Below are positions 9,289 through 17,459 of a DNA stretch of 64,000 bases, piece after piece. The notes beneath the pieces were generated by a model, which made no database searches, had not been told where the DNA came from, and was given only the letters and a program-made list of their open reading frames with translations. Origin of the DNA: Novosphingobium endophyticum (GTDB taxonomy: Bacteria; Pseudomonadota; Alphaproteobacteria; Sphingomonadales; Sphingomonadaceae); contig NZ_BMHK01000015.1 in assembly GCF_014640675.1 (NCBI RefSeq), positions 36,150 to 100,149 of the forward strand, in the 5' to 3' direction. How positions within the stretch are numbered: position 1 is the stretch's first letter; each line of letters opens with the position of its first letter. Made by a program: the position numbers and the translations under genes.

Positions 9289-9515
9289 TGCCCTTTCCCC
9301 CTGCCGGCCTGCTCGCAGCTCCAGGCATCGAGATCATCGATATGGTAGAGAACGTAGCGGCTGTGGCGGCGGAAAACCGGGCCTTTCCCGCGCACGCGCA
9401 GGCGCTTCAGGAGCCGGTCGGAGATGTTGAGGTAATTTGCCGCCTGGGGCGTTGTTAGGAACGGTGAACCGTTCCTGGCACGCTGCGCGCGGCCGATATT
9501 GTCCGGGTCTTCCAT
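9285..9515 (-). CDS. helix-turn-helix (AlpA/excisionase-like) protein
   Basis: 76 residues. The centre reads FLTTPQAANYLNISDRLLKRLRVRGKGPVFRRHSRYVLYHIDDLDAW, split here as a winged-helix of the MerR/excisionase HTH_17 type. The stop overlaps the TraF start by four bases. Likely a small DNA-binding regulator of the transfer operon. Confidence 0.8.
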   Translation of the reverse strand: MEDPDNIGRAQRARNGSPFLTTPQAANYLNISDRLLKRLRVRGKGPVFRRHSRYVLYHIDDLDAWSCEQAGRGKGQ

Positions 9516-9698
9516 GTCAGGAGGGCCTTTGCTCGCGGGCGGCCCCGTGCCGCCGCGTCAGGCACCCGGTCTGGCGGGGCCGGCCCTTGGGCGGCAGGGT
9601 CGAAAACGGCTAGAGGCAAATTCGACCCTCTCCCCGCCAAGGCAGCAAGCGCATCGAAGATCCGGTCGCCGCGCGCATCGCAGGAACGGAAAAAGGAA

Positions 9699-9724
9699 GG
9701 CCCCGCGCCTTACGGCGCGGGGCC
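9699..9724 (-). terminator. intrinsic terminator after the DUF736 gene
   Basis: Perfect 11-bp arms ggccccgcgcc and ggcgcggggcc with a 4-nt loop. Read on the minus strand the stem is followed by ttccttttt, a U-rich tract. It begins nine bases after the DUF736 stop codon. Confidence 0.75.
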
Positions 9725-9732
9725 CGGCCCGT

Positions 9733-10053
9733 TCAGTCGGCGGGGTTCCAGATGATGGCGAAAGTATCGTCATCGTCCTGGCCGGCGGCGCGGCCGAGGT
9801 TGGCGTAGAGCCGGCGCGGACCGAATTCGGGAGCCGCGAGGCTGAGCGAAACGTAGGCGTTCCCGGATGTCTCCGATCGGCGAAGCCAGCCTGCGCCGAC
9901 CTCGACGCTGCCCGACGTCACCCGGTAATCGGGCTGGTTCTCGCCGGTCTTGCGCGAATTGGGCACGATCATGATGTCCGCCCTGATCGAGAGGGTCCTG
10001 AGCTCGCCCTTGAAGGCCTGTCCCTCGCGCGTCACGAAACCGATGGCTGCCAT
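9733..10053 (-). CDS. DUF736 family protein
   Basis: 106 residues beginning MAAIGFVTREGQAFKGELRTL, with the family's NPxK-like IMIVPNSRKTGENQPDYRV and a C-terminal DDTFAIIWNP. DUF736 proteins are a hallmark of alphaproteobacterial plasmids and integrative elements; their role is unknown. A GC-rich leader of about 130 bp with the 17-bp repeat precedes it, and an intrinsic terminator follows it, so it is a single-gene transcript. Confidence 0.88.
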   Translation of the reverse strand: MAAIGFVTREGQAFKGELRTLSIRADIMIVPNSRKTGENQPDYRVTSGSVEVGAGWLRRSETSGNAYVSLSLAAPEFGPRRLYANLGRAAGQDDDDTFAIIWNPAD

Positions 10054-10145
10054 TGTTCATCTCCTTCTTGCTCCTCGCCTCGGCGAAAGTGCCGGGCGAT
10101 GGGTCGAGCCGGCAGGAACGGGCATAGCGCAGCCGACGAACCCGA

Positions 10146-10162
10146 AGGGCCGCAGCGAAGCG
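10146..10162 (-). repeat. 17-bp leader repeat, copy 1
   Basis: agggccgcagcgaagcg, identical to 12134-12150. It lies 93 bp upstream of the DUF736 start on the minus strand. The second copy lies 86 bp upstream of ArdC, so the same position relative to the gene is kept. Confidence 0.6.
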
Positions 10163-10471
10163 CAGGGCCGCCAGCAACAAGGCTTATTTGCAGCGAAGCG
10201 TGCGCGAGGAGGCCGCCGCGGGCGGCCGGGGAAATAAGCCGCGGGCGGCGGTTTTGCCGGATGCGCGACCGTTCCAGGTCGATGGCCCATGCAGCCGGTC
10301 ACTTTGCCAGAAAGCAGGCCGAGAGGGATGAACAGCGCTCGCGAATCGGACGGACGAGAGCCGGGAATGTCAGGATTTGGGCGCTTCAATACAAGACCGG
10401 ACGGGCGCTGAACCCAATGCGAAGGTGCGCAGGCCGGCGAACCATTCAGGCCGGCAACGTGGGCTGCCCGA

Positions 10472-10681
10472 TCAGTGATACGCGTTGACCAGCTTGGTTT
10501 CGCCGCACGGGCTGCAGGCGTCCTTGCGCGGCGCGAAGCCGTTCGATCCTGCCAGTTCGCGCGTGTTGTGATCGGCGCGCTGGAGCGCGCTAAGGTCCAG
10601 TGTCCTGCTGATGCAGTCATCGCAGACCGGCTCGGGAGAGAGCCGCGAGATGAGCTTGGTCACGTTATCGAGTGCGGTCAC
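10472..10681 (-). CDS. small protein with two Cys pairs
   Basis: About 69 residues if GTG 10681 is the start. The C-terminal part shows PVCDDCISRTLDL, then HNTRELAGSNGF and CSPCGETKLV, so two CxxC pairs could hold a zinc ion. I recall similar small zinc-binding proteins being common beside plasmid genes in sphingomonads. The frame continues upstream to 10948, but that part is Arg/Pro-rich and unlike coding sequence. The start is uncertain. Confidence 0.55.
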   Translation of the reverse strand: MTALDNVTKLISRLSPEPVCDDCISRTLDLSALQRADHNTRELAGSNGFAPRKDACSPCGETKLVNAYH

Positions 10682-10869
10682 TTTCTTGTGCCCCTGTGCC
10701 CCATGTCCCGGGCCGCTCAGAAACGGGCAAGTCAAAATCGGGTCCGGCGGCGGCAGCCGCCCGGCCCATTTTTCACGCCGCGAGCGGCGTTTGTCTTGCT
10801 GCATCCACTCCGCCAGGCATGCGGGGTCCCGGCTCGGCGAGAGCGGCGGGGCTTGCCGATTCGGACTGC

Positions 10870-11160
10870 GGGGCATCGTTGGTGCGGTGGCGATCGGACG
10901 CCGGTCGTGGACGCTGATACGCGACAGGTCAGCGGTCGTGCTCGACACTGCGGACGGTCACCTCGTCGAGGAAGAGCGTGCTTACGACAATGCGCGAGGT
11001 GACGCCTCGATCATTTACCTGCACGTATGGCGGGTCGGCCCTTCGGCGCATGCCGCAATCGTTACGGTACGCGGTGCGGCCAACCGGGCGGCAGTGCGCG
11101 AACGCCTCCGCCCGGAGTCCGAGATCGAGCATCTGACCATCGAAATCACCTGGGCACGGC
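10870..11160 (+). pseudogene. C-terminal remnant of a cation diffusion facilitator (DmeF-like)
   Basis: The plus frame reads GIVGAVAIGRRSWTLIRD, SAVVLD, then IIYLHVWRVGPSAHAAIVTV and ERLRPESEIEHLTIEI. This matches the last transmembrane helix and cytoplasmic dimerisation domain of DmeF-type CDF metal transporters. The N-terminal membrane domain is absent: upstream sequence is unrelated and no start is near. It is a fragment left by rearrangement. The minus-strand frame across the same bases (10929-11162) has no family features. Confidence 0.65.
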
Positions 11161-11166
11161 AATCAA

Positions 11167-12048
11167 TCACGGCTGCCGGGCGTGCATCCAGTCGGCTGCC
11201 GCCTGCGCCTTGCTCGCAGCGGCGAAGATCGCCCGGGGCTGGTTTTTGAGAAGCTCAGACCACGAGGCGATGTAGGCCGCATGGTCTTCTCGCGGTTCGT
11301 GTGCGATGCCGAGATCAGCGAGCAGGAACGATGCCGTCAACTCGGCGGTCGCTTCCTCCATCGCGAGCGCGTGGCCGGTCCAGCGCTTGGTGAAATCCCG
11401 GTCGAGCCGATGGGCCGCGCCGCTGGCATGGGCTGCCTCGTGAATATGGGTGGCGTAGAAGCCGTGGACGTCGTGGAACGTGCTGAAATCCGGCATGTGG
11501 ATGCGATCTTCGGCGATATGATAATAGGCGCTTGCAGATCCGTAGAGCTTATCGATGCCGAGTGCGGCGATGAAGGCATCCGCGGCGGCGAGGCGTTCGC
11601 TCTCGGGCAGGACCGGCGCCGCTTCGGGCGCATAGCCATCGACCTGATCGGCGTTGAACAGGCTGAAGGCCCTGGCAAAGAGCCGGCGGCGATCATCCGC
11701 GTCATCGCTCGCGTCATCGTCGCGGCCTTCGCCCCCCTTCGCGCGGACCTCCTTCCACAGAACGCCGAGACTGGCTTTCTCGCCCTTGCGGACCTGCGCG
11801 CCGAGCGCCTGCCACTGGCGATAGGTGCCCCAGACCCCGCTCGCATAGCCGCACACATAGGCAGCGGCCCAGAGCGAGACGGTATTTATGCCGCGATAGG
11901 GCTTACCACTGGCGACGTTGGTCGGGCGCGTGACGTCGGCGCCTGTATGATGCCACGGCATGCGCCAGGTGCCGGGGCCAGCTTCAATCGCGGCGACGAT
12001 CGCGTCGGTGACGCGCGCGTAGACATCTATACGTGGTGAGCTTGACAT
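11167..12048 (-). CDS. ardC: ArdC-like antirestriction / zincin domain protein
   Basis: 293 residues. The N-terminal half is the ssDNA-binding ArdC_N domain (DVYARVTDAIVAAIEAG, WHHTG, GKPYRGINTVSLW, WGTYRQWQALGAQVRKGEK). The C-terminal half is a zincin-like peptidase domain with HEAAH and a downstream Glu region EEATAELTASFLL. ArdC proteins bind incoming single strands and protect plasmids from restriction. The start at 12048 has a cggag site. It is typical cargo of mobile elements and supports a plasmid origin for this block. Confidence 0.88.
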   Translation of the reverse strand: MSSSPRIDVYARVTDAIVAAIEAGPGTWRMPWHHTGADVTRPTNVASGKPYRGINTVSLWAAAYVCGYASGVWGTYRQWQALGAQVRKGEKASLGVLWKEVRAKGGEGRDDDASDDADDRRRLFARAFSLFNADQVDGYAPEAAPVLPESERLAAADAFIAALGIDKLYGSASAYYHIAEDRIHMPDFSTFHDVHGFYATHIHEAAHASGAAHRLDRDFTKRWTGHALAMEEATAELTASFLLADLGIAHEPREDHAAYIASWSELLKNQPRAIFAAASKAQAAADWMHARQP

Positions 12049-12960
12049 GAGCTGTCTCCGTTCTCGCGCCGGGGACCATCCCCGGCGGCGGAGGCCCGTT
12101 CGCGCAGGGCACAGGGGCGCGCGCGCACCCGCCAGGGCCGCAGCGAAGCGAAGGACGGCAATGCCGTTGCGCGGGCGCGCCGACCGGCGCAGGCCTTCCG
12201 CCAGGAGCTGGGGTGGTCCGCGGCTCGGGAGGAACCGTCTCCGGGCCATCACCGCGGCTGGGCAGTCGAGCTCGTTCTGGAACGCGGGTTGCTGGAGGAC
12301 CGGACATGCCCGTTCGCCTGACCGCATGCTGTTGCCACCGGTCGCCCCACCGCCACGCCGGCCTATGAGGGGCAGTGATGCAGGCGTTGGGGCGGTGGGG
12401 CGGCTCGCAAGATGCGGGTGAGCGGCTGCCCGGGATCGAGCCGCCCGAGCGCCCGAGGCGGAGCGCGATGGCCGAATCGAAGACGCCATCGGTGAGCCGG
12501 CCGACATGGAGGCCTCGCGCGATACCGGCGGGGGCATGACGCGGAGCCGGGACCGGCCGGCAATCATAGCGGGCAGCGGACCCGGCAGGTCCGCAGCATC
12601 ACCGAGCGCGTGCATGGCGCGCCCGGTCCCAACCTTCCCGCGCCATGCGATCGTCTCTGCAGGCCGGGACGCGGCGAAGCGCGACCCGGCGAAGCTCGCC
12701 CGAGTATCGGCGAGGCTAGCGCAGTAGAGCGCGGTCGCGCCGCGGCCGCGAGGCGCCATGGATGAGGACCATGCCTGTCCGCCCGGGATCCGGCCCGGGC
12801 GCCGCGGGATCGAAGTCGTACAGGCGCGACCCGACCCCGCGAAGAGCGATGCACCGACGCGGCAAACGGCAGTTCGCGCAGAGGACCGCTTGCCGGCAGG
12901 CTGCAGAGCCCGTCTTAATCGGACTTGCCTGACCGCGCGCGGGCGGGGATACGGGCAAGC
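12049..12960. other. 912 bp without a recognisable gene
   Basis: Very GC-rich sequence with several Arg/Pro-rich open frames on both strands that carry no family motif. It includes the second copy of the 17-bp leader repeat and the ArdC leader. In intact sphingomonad plasmids larger genes often lie between ardC and the nuclease, so this may be deletion scar. No recognisable fragment was found. Confidence 0.5.
12134..12150 (-). repeat. 17-bp leader repeat, copy 2
   Basis: agggccgcagcgaagcg, identical to 10146-10162, lying 86 bp upstream of the ArdC start codon. Confidence 0.6.
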
Positions 12961-13512
12961 ATGCGCAAGAAACCCAAGATCGCGCGGCGTCCCGGCAATG
13001 TGCGGCAGTTTCGCGGGCACACTCCGCGGCCAGGCCTGCCGCGCACGAGACGCCGGCGATCGCCGAGCGCCCTGCTCGCTCTGAGCGGCCTGGTCGCCGG
13101 AGGCCTGCTCGGCGCGGCCTTGGTCACATGGATGGAGGTGGGCCGGCCCGTCCCTGCAATCGCAAGCGCGGTGACGGGTGCTGAAACGGTGCCGGGCCTG
13201 TGCGTGGACAACGTCCACGACGGCGACACGATCCGCACCTGCGGAAGCGAGAGGATCCGCGTCGAGAACATCGACGCGCCCGAACTGCGCGGCAGCCCCA
13301 AATGCACCGACCGGCGCCGGCAGGGCTGGTGCGATTATGCGCTCGCCGAGCGCAGCCGCGCGGCGTTGGCGTCATTCCTGGCAAGCGGTCCCGTCACCAT
13401 ATCGCGTAGCGGCACAGACCGCTACGGCCGGACGCTGGCGCGGCTTTCGGTCAACGGCGAGGACGCAGGCGAGCATCTCGTCGCCCTGGGCCTCGCGCGG
13501 CCGTGGATGTGA
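12961..13512 (+). CDS. membrane-anchored thermonuclease (SNase-like)
   Basis: 183 residues. A basic cytoplasmic N-terminus is followed by one membrane segment (SALLALSGLVAGGLLGAALV) and an SNase domain: VHDGDTIRTC, the Arg/Asp cluster IRVENIDAPELRGSPKC, and DRYGRTLARLSVNGEDAGEHLVALGLA. These are the Ca-binding and catalytic Arg positions of staphylococcal nuclease. It probably acts outside the inner membrane. ATG 12961 was preferred over 12925 because the anchor then follows a normal basic start. Confidence 0.85.
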   Translation: MRKKPKIARRPGNVRQFRGHTPRPGLPRTRRRRSPSALLALSGLVAGGLLGAALVTWMEVGRPVPAIASAVTGAETVPGLCVDNVHDGDTIRTCGSERIRVENIDAPELRGSPKCTDRRRQGWCDYALAERSRAALASFLASGPVTISRSGTDRYGRTLARLSVNGEDAGEHLVALGLARPWM

Positions 13513-13643
13513 GTATCCCGGCGGCATGCTGAAGCGTGGTGGCCGCGCCGCCCCCGACGGGCGATGCGGCCTTCCTGCAGGAGGATTGCGAAGCGCGCGG
13601 CCAGGATAGCGAAAGCGGCCGCCAGAAGGGCGGCCATGCAAAG

Positions 13644-13799
13644 TCAGCCGAACGCGAACTTCAAGACAATCAGCATGATCGCCGCCAGGCCAATGTCTTC
13701 GGCCCACATATCGATGCGAAGCCACTTCGTATCGCGGGCCTCACGGGCTTTTTCCTCATCGCTTGCCCATTCGCGCGGCATGTCTCGCCCCGATTCCAT
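13644..13799 (-). CDS. possible small membrane protein
   Basis: 51 codons: MESGRDMPREWASDEE, then a charged helix and a hydrophobic end IGLAAIMLIVLKFAFG that could span the membrane. The composition looks coding, unlike the flanking frames, but I recognise no family and the ribosome-binding site is weak. A second hydrophobic frame begins seven bases after the stop (ATG 13637) but runs antisense into the nuclease gene, so I did not call it. Confidence 0.35.
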   Translation of the reverse strand: MESGRDMPREWASDEEKAREARDTKWLRIDMWAEDIGLAAIMLIVLKFAFG

Positions 13800-13892
13800 C
13801 TGAATGGGCGATGATGGCCCAAGGCGCAGGCAAACGCGAGTTAACTTGCAGACAATGCGGCCGACGCTGGCAACGCGGCGGCAGGCACGTAG

Positions 13893-14169
13893 TCACTCAG
13901 CGGCGCCCCGATAAACCGCCACCTCAGCGGCGCTCACGTCGCCGGGATAGCATTTGGAAGTTGCGGCCGCCGGGGCGGCTCCATGCGCTGCGCGCGCCGC
14001 ATTTGCGAGCGCCGCGGTCGAGGAGGTTCTAGGGGCACGGACAGCTTCTCGGGTAGCCGGCGATGCTATCCTCGATCACCTGCTGCCCGACCTGCGCATC
14101 GCTCTCGCGCGCCGCGGTCGGCGCTATGGCGAGCGACAGGACGGCCACGGCGGCCATGGCCTGCTTCAT
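13893..14169 (-). pseudogene. broken secreted Cys-rich protein (CPCP family)
   Basis: From ATG 14169, with gagggg upstream, the frame reads a signal peptide (MKQAMAAVAVLSLAIAPTAA) and QVIEDSIAGYPRSCPCP, then hits TAG. Reading through gives KCGARSAWSRPGG. A further one-base shift is then needed to reach QCYPGDVSAAEVAVYRG. I recall intact homologues reading CPCPYN, CGxRSAxSRPGG and CYPxDV, often beside thermonuclease genes. So one nonsense codon (a Tyr codon in relatives) and one inserted base break the gene. Confidence 0.6.
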
Positions 14170-14254
14170 CGGCAATTCCCCTCGATCAGGCGCGATAGCA
14201 CGCGCCCGTCGCAGGAAAATTAACGCGCGCAGCCGTCAAAGCCGTCCCGCGTGA

Positions 14255-14857
14255 TTATGCGCGGCCCGCCCAGGGCTCGTCGGTGCGATCGATCGTGACC
14301 GCTCTGGTCCACGGCTCACACAGCGCCAGCGCTTCGGCGCTTGAGCCGCGCATCCACTGGCCGTGCGCCTGCGGCGGGACAATGACCGGCATGCGCTCGT
14401 GGACTTGCGCCGTCGCCAGCGCGGCGTCAGTCATCACCATGGCATAGACAGGCCCCCACTCCTCGCTTTCGCGCCAGAGCCCGGCGCAGGCAAACAGGGG
14501 CTCGCCTGGCAGCGAGATCCAGGTTCGCGTCTTGCACCCCTTGGGACCTTGCGCTTCGGCGAATGCACTGAGCGGGATCAGGCACCGGCGATGTTCGAAG
14601 CTGCTTTTCCAGAAAGGGCTGGCGAGACGGTCGGAGCGTGCATTGTTGACGGGCCTGGGCCTGCCTCGCACGCCGCCGCGCCCTATCACGGCGAGCGGGA
14701 AACCCCAGGTCATGGCTCTGACGGCCCCTCCGGCGAGGACGAGGCCCTTGTAGCCGGGATAGATCTGGGAGGCGTGGTTGATGCCGCCCGCGACTTCCGC
14801 GCGAAACAGCGCGCCTACGGCCTCTGCCGGGCTGGTCAGGCGATAGAGATTGCAGAT
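14255..14857 (-). CDS. SRAP / HMCES-YedK family protein with ATC in place of ATG
   Basis: The family begins Met-Cys, and the exposed Cys2 crosslinks abasic sites in single-stranded DNA. Here the sequence opens CNLYRLTSPAEA, but the codon before Cys is ATC (14857-14855), not ATG. An aggag site sits about ten bases upstream, as if ATC were once the start. The other active-site regions look intact: PVNNARSD, LIPLSAFAEAQ and HERMPVIVP, plus WGFPLA. Longer in-frame starts exist as far as 15118, but would bury the Cys. Either rare ATC initiation, loss of function, or a sequencing error. Coordinates assume the ancestral start. Confidence 0.75.
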   Translation of the reverse strand: MCNLYRLTSPAEAVGALFRAEVAGGINHASQIYPGYKGLVLAGGAVRAMTWGFPLAVIGRGGVRGRPRPVNNARSDRLASPFWKSSFEHRRCLIPLSAFAEAQGPKGCKTRTWISLPGEPLFACAGLWRESEEWGPVYAMVMTDAALATAQVHERMPVIVPPQAHGQWMRGSSAEALALCEPWTRAVTIDRTDEPWAGRA

Positions 14858-14993
14858 GCGGCCAGTGCTCCTCTTGTCCCGCAGGCCAGGATAGCATCCA
14901 GGCGCGGGTGCCCGCAATCGATCCGCGGCCCGCCGGCGACGGATCGTCACATGGGGCTTGCACGAATGTTCTTTATATGTTCCATTTGCGGAC

Positions 14994-15182
14994 ATGGACC
15001 GAATCGACGAAACAGACCTCACCGAAGCGCTGCTGAGCGCGCCGGAATGGGCACGTGCGGGCCTGACCTCGCCGAGCGCGTGGATGCGCGAGGATGCCGC
15101 CCGCCAGCTCGCGCGCACGGCCGCGCTCCGGATGAGGGAAGCCCGCCTGGTGCAAAACGAGCAGGATGAGCTGCCGCTGTGA
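14994..15182 (+). CDS. small hypothetical protein (DUF6771-like)
   Basis: 62 residues, MDRIDETDLTEALLSAPEWA, with Ala/Arg-rich helices and a C-terminal QDELPL. It resembles the short DUF6771-type proteins of sphingomonad mobile elements; that name is from memory. Its upstream sequence ttctttatatgttcc is AT-rich and could carry a promoter divergent from the SRAP gene. The stop is one base away from the next gene. Confidence 0.55.
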   Translation: MDRIDETDLTEALLSAPEWARAGLTSPSAWMREDAARQLARTAALRMREARLVQNEQDELPL

Positions 15183-15183
15183 C

Positions 15184-15507
15184 ATGCGCTGGTCGAGCGA
15201 TGGCCTCATGGTGGCAACGCATATCCTGGAGGCCGCGACGCTGCACCGCTCCGTGATGCCGGTGTGCGGATGCGGCCACTGCGCAAGGTTTGAGGCGCAT
15301 GGCCTGTGGTGGCACTTTGCCCGGCGCGGCTGGGACGACAGTCTCGCCTGCGCGCGGGCTCGCTTCTGGTGCCGGATATGCGCGTCAAGACAGCGGCGCA
15401 AGATCCGGCCCGACCGGCTGGATCTGGTACCATGGCAGGCAGGAGACCTCGAGCTGCCCTGGCCGGACGAGCAAGTCTGGAAACGGGCGGCGGCGAAACT
15501 GCGCTGA
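15184..15507 (+). CDS. zinc-ribbon-like hypothetical protein
   Basis: 107 residues. PVCGCGHCARFEAHGLWWHF and ARFWCRICASRQRRKIRP provide Cys pairs that could bind zinc. It directly follows the preceding small gene (stop 15182, ATG 15184), so the two form an operon. Proteins of this shape (Cys pair, GLWW, FWC, CxxC, Arg-rich) are frequent in sphingomonad plasmid regions. Function unknown. Confidence 0.6.
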   Translation: MRWSSDGLMVATHILEAATLHRSVMPVCGCGHCARFEAHGLWWHFARRGWDDSLACARARFWCRICASRQRRKIRPDRLDLVPWQAGDLELPWPDEQVWKRAAAKLR

Positions 15508-15567
15508 GACTTGCGACCAAGCCGCGATTGAGAAAAGGCGCAGTGCGTCGCCAGCGAGCGTATGATC

Positions 15568-16399
15568 TCAGGCCTCGCGGCTCGCCGCGCGAGAATCCTC
15601 TCCCCTGGGCTGGCGGTGTTTTCGCAGTATCAGGCGATAGTCGCCGCGTGCCATTCTTCGGGCATCGCGCATAAGGCGCCGCACCCGCGAGCGCAGCGAA
15701 TCGGAGGTCCCATTCCATTCGCGCTCGACGCGCGCGGCCCCGAAGAGCACACAGCCGATCTCGCGTTGGCTGGCCCCGGCCACAAGCGCATCGTGGGCGC
15801 GCAGCACGGCGATCGCGCGCGCCATGCCGGGATCGGGCGGGAACAGGGAACGCGCGAAGCGGCCATAGCGGCACAGGGCGAGGAAGCGCCGCAGCGCAAG
15901 GACCTTCAACTCGGCCGAAACGAGGCCTTCGAGACGAAATCGCAGGAGCACGGCCTTTTCACCGGCAAAGCGCCCGTCCAGGACATCGAGCCGGATACGC
16001 TGCCAGCCATTGGACAGCGCAACATGCTCACGCCCTTCGCTGCCCGCTACGCAGGAAAGCCAAGGCGCGACCGTGTCGAGGCAGAGACTGTCGGGATGAG
16101 CGGGATCGGCAGGCAGGGCCTCGACCGGAATCGCGCACGGATCGAGATCGGCATGCCAGATGATCCGGGCCGAAGGCGCATCGCGGTCCGGATCTTCGGC
16201 GAAAGTGAAGCCCCCACCCGCGCGGCACGCTGCGCGCCCCGCCGGTTACGCGGCTGGCGCGGGCATGCCATTCGACGTAGCCGGGATCGCGCCTGAGCCA
16301 TTCCCACATGAGACCGGCGCGGTCGATGCCCGAAAGCCGTTCGTAGACGCGATCATCGCGCCAGTCGGCAAGGCCCGGCGCCCGATTCGCGCCGCTCAT
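15568..16399 (-). pseudogene. DUF6499/DUF2285 regulator-like gene with a frameshift
   Basis: The 5' part reads MSGANRAPGLADWRDD, YERLSGIDRAGLMWEWLRRD, the N-terminal domain of DUF2285 proteins, as far as RGWGLHF. At about 16200 an extra C in tttcgcc shifts the frame. The continuation is AEDPDRDAPSARIIW, then LRFRLEGL and MARAIAVLRAHDALVAGASQREI, with RMARGDYRLILR at the end. Both halves are otherwise undamaged, so the break is recent or an assembly error. Such genes usually lie at the start of sphingomonad plasmid backbones. Confidence 0.7.
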
Positions 16400-16531
16400 G
16401 CCTGGCCGGACAGGCGCGGATGCGCGATGACAAGATTGTAATCACGCCATTTTCTTTCAGGCGCTATTCTGAACCCCGTCGCTCTTCGGACAAAAGACCG
16501 GCGAAGTTGCGACACTTGTGCGATTTCCATC

Positions 16532-16564
16532 GCCGAAAGGCAGCTTGAGACCCTGCCTTTCGGC
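16532..16564 (+). promoter_or_regulatory. perfect hairpin upstream of luxR
   Basis: 12-bp perfect arms gccgaaaggcag and ctgcctttcggc with a 9-nt loop, 75 bp before the luxR start. No T-run follows, so a plain terminator is unlikely. It could be an operator, an RNA leader structure or a small-RNA target. No clear lux box (ACCTGT-type palindrome) was seen near it. Confidence 0.5.
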
Positions 16565-16638
16565 CCGAACGATCGAGAAGGGACGATCGCCGGGAGACAG
16601 GTGGCAAGAGACGCCGCCGGCCATCGTAAGCGTGACCG

Positions 16639-17403
16639 ATGCTCGAGGTGACGCAGCTGATGGAGCTTGTCGAAGCCGCGACAAGCATTGATGACCTTGC
16701 CGCCGCGATCAGGGCCGCGAGCGCGCAGCTCGGTTTCCAGCATTTTGCCCTGAGCCATCATGTCGATCTTGCCGAGGCGGGCGACAGCGCCATATGGATC
16801 CATAACTATCCGGCCGGATGGGCCGAGTATTACGAGAGCCATTCGCTCGGGCTGAGCGATCCGGTTCACCGCGCCAGCCACGTGACCATGATCGGGTTTC
16901 GCTGGTCGCGCCTGGAGCAGATGATCCCGCTGACAACGGCCGACCGCAGGATGCTGCTCATGAGCCGCGAACATGGCATCGGTGATGGTTTCACCGTGCC
17001 CGCGCATGTTCCTGGCGAAACGCGCGGCTCGGTCTCCTTTGCCACCGAGACCGGCCGTGCCCTGCCCGCCGGAATGCTCCCCGCGGCCCAGCTGGTGGGC
17101 TGTCTCGCGTTCGAGGCGGCGCGCCGGCTTTGCACCCCGCGCACGGTGCGGCCCGGTGCCCGCCTGCCCGTCCTGACCGATCGGCAGCGCGAATGCGCGT
17201 TGTGGGTGGCGCGCGGCAAGACGGACTGGGAAATCGCGTGCATCCTGGGGCTGAGCGAGGAAACGGTCGCCCGCCATGTCAGGCAAGCCTGCGAACGTTA
17301 TGGTGTGAGCAAGCGGACATCGCTGGTGATCCGGGCCCTGTTCGATGGAACCTTGACTTTCACCGACGTTTTCAGCCGCCGATATACCCCTTTTCCGGGA
17401 TAG
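16639..17403 (+). CDS. luxR: LuxR-family AHL-responsive regulator
   Basis: 254 residues. The N-terminal part is an autoinducer-binding domain: FQHFALSHHVDL, WIHNYPAGWAEYYES, SDPVHRASHVTMIGFRW and GIGDGFTVPAHVPG include the conserved Trp, Tyr, Asp and Gly positions. The C-terminal part is the LuxR helix-turn-helix LTDRQRECALWVARGKTD, LSEETVARHVRQACERYGV. It would bind an N-acyl homoserine lactone and DNA. ATG 16639 lacks a clear ribosome-binding site; ATG 16660, preceded by gaggtg, is the alternative. The synthase gene lies 56 bp downstream. Confidence 0.9.
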   Translation: MLEVTQLMELVEAATSIDDLAAAIRAASAQLGFQHFALSHHVDLAEAGDSAIWIHNYPAGWAEYYESHSLGLSDPVHRASHVTMIGFRWSRLEQMIPLTTADRRMLLMSREHGIGDGFTVPAHVPGETRGSVSFATETGRALPAGMLPAAQLVGCLAFEAARRLCTPRTVRPGARLPVLTDRQRECALWVARGKTDWEIACILGLSEETVARHVRQACERYGVSKRTSLVIRALFDGTLTFTDVFSRRYTPFPG

Positions 17404-17459
17404 CGATCCGGCGCCTCCCTCGGCGAGCCTTGGCCATCCGCTGCCAGGGAGCCTTCGCC

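Noticed and set aside
10929..11162. Minus-strand 77-residue frame
   Set aside because: The plus strand of the same bases matches a CDF transporter tail; the minus frame has no family features.
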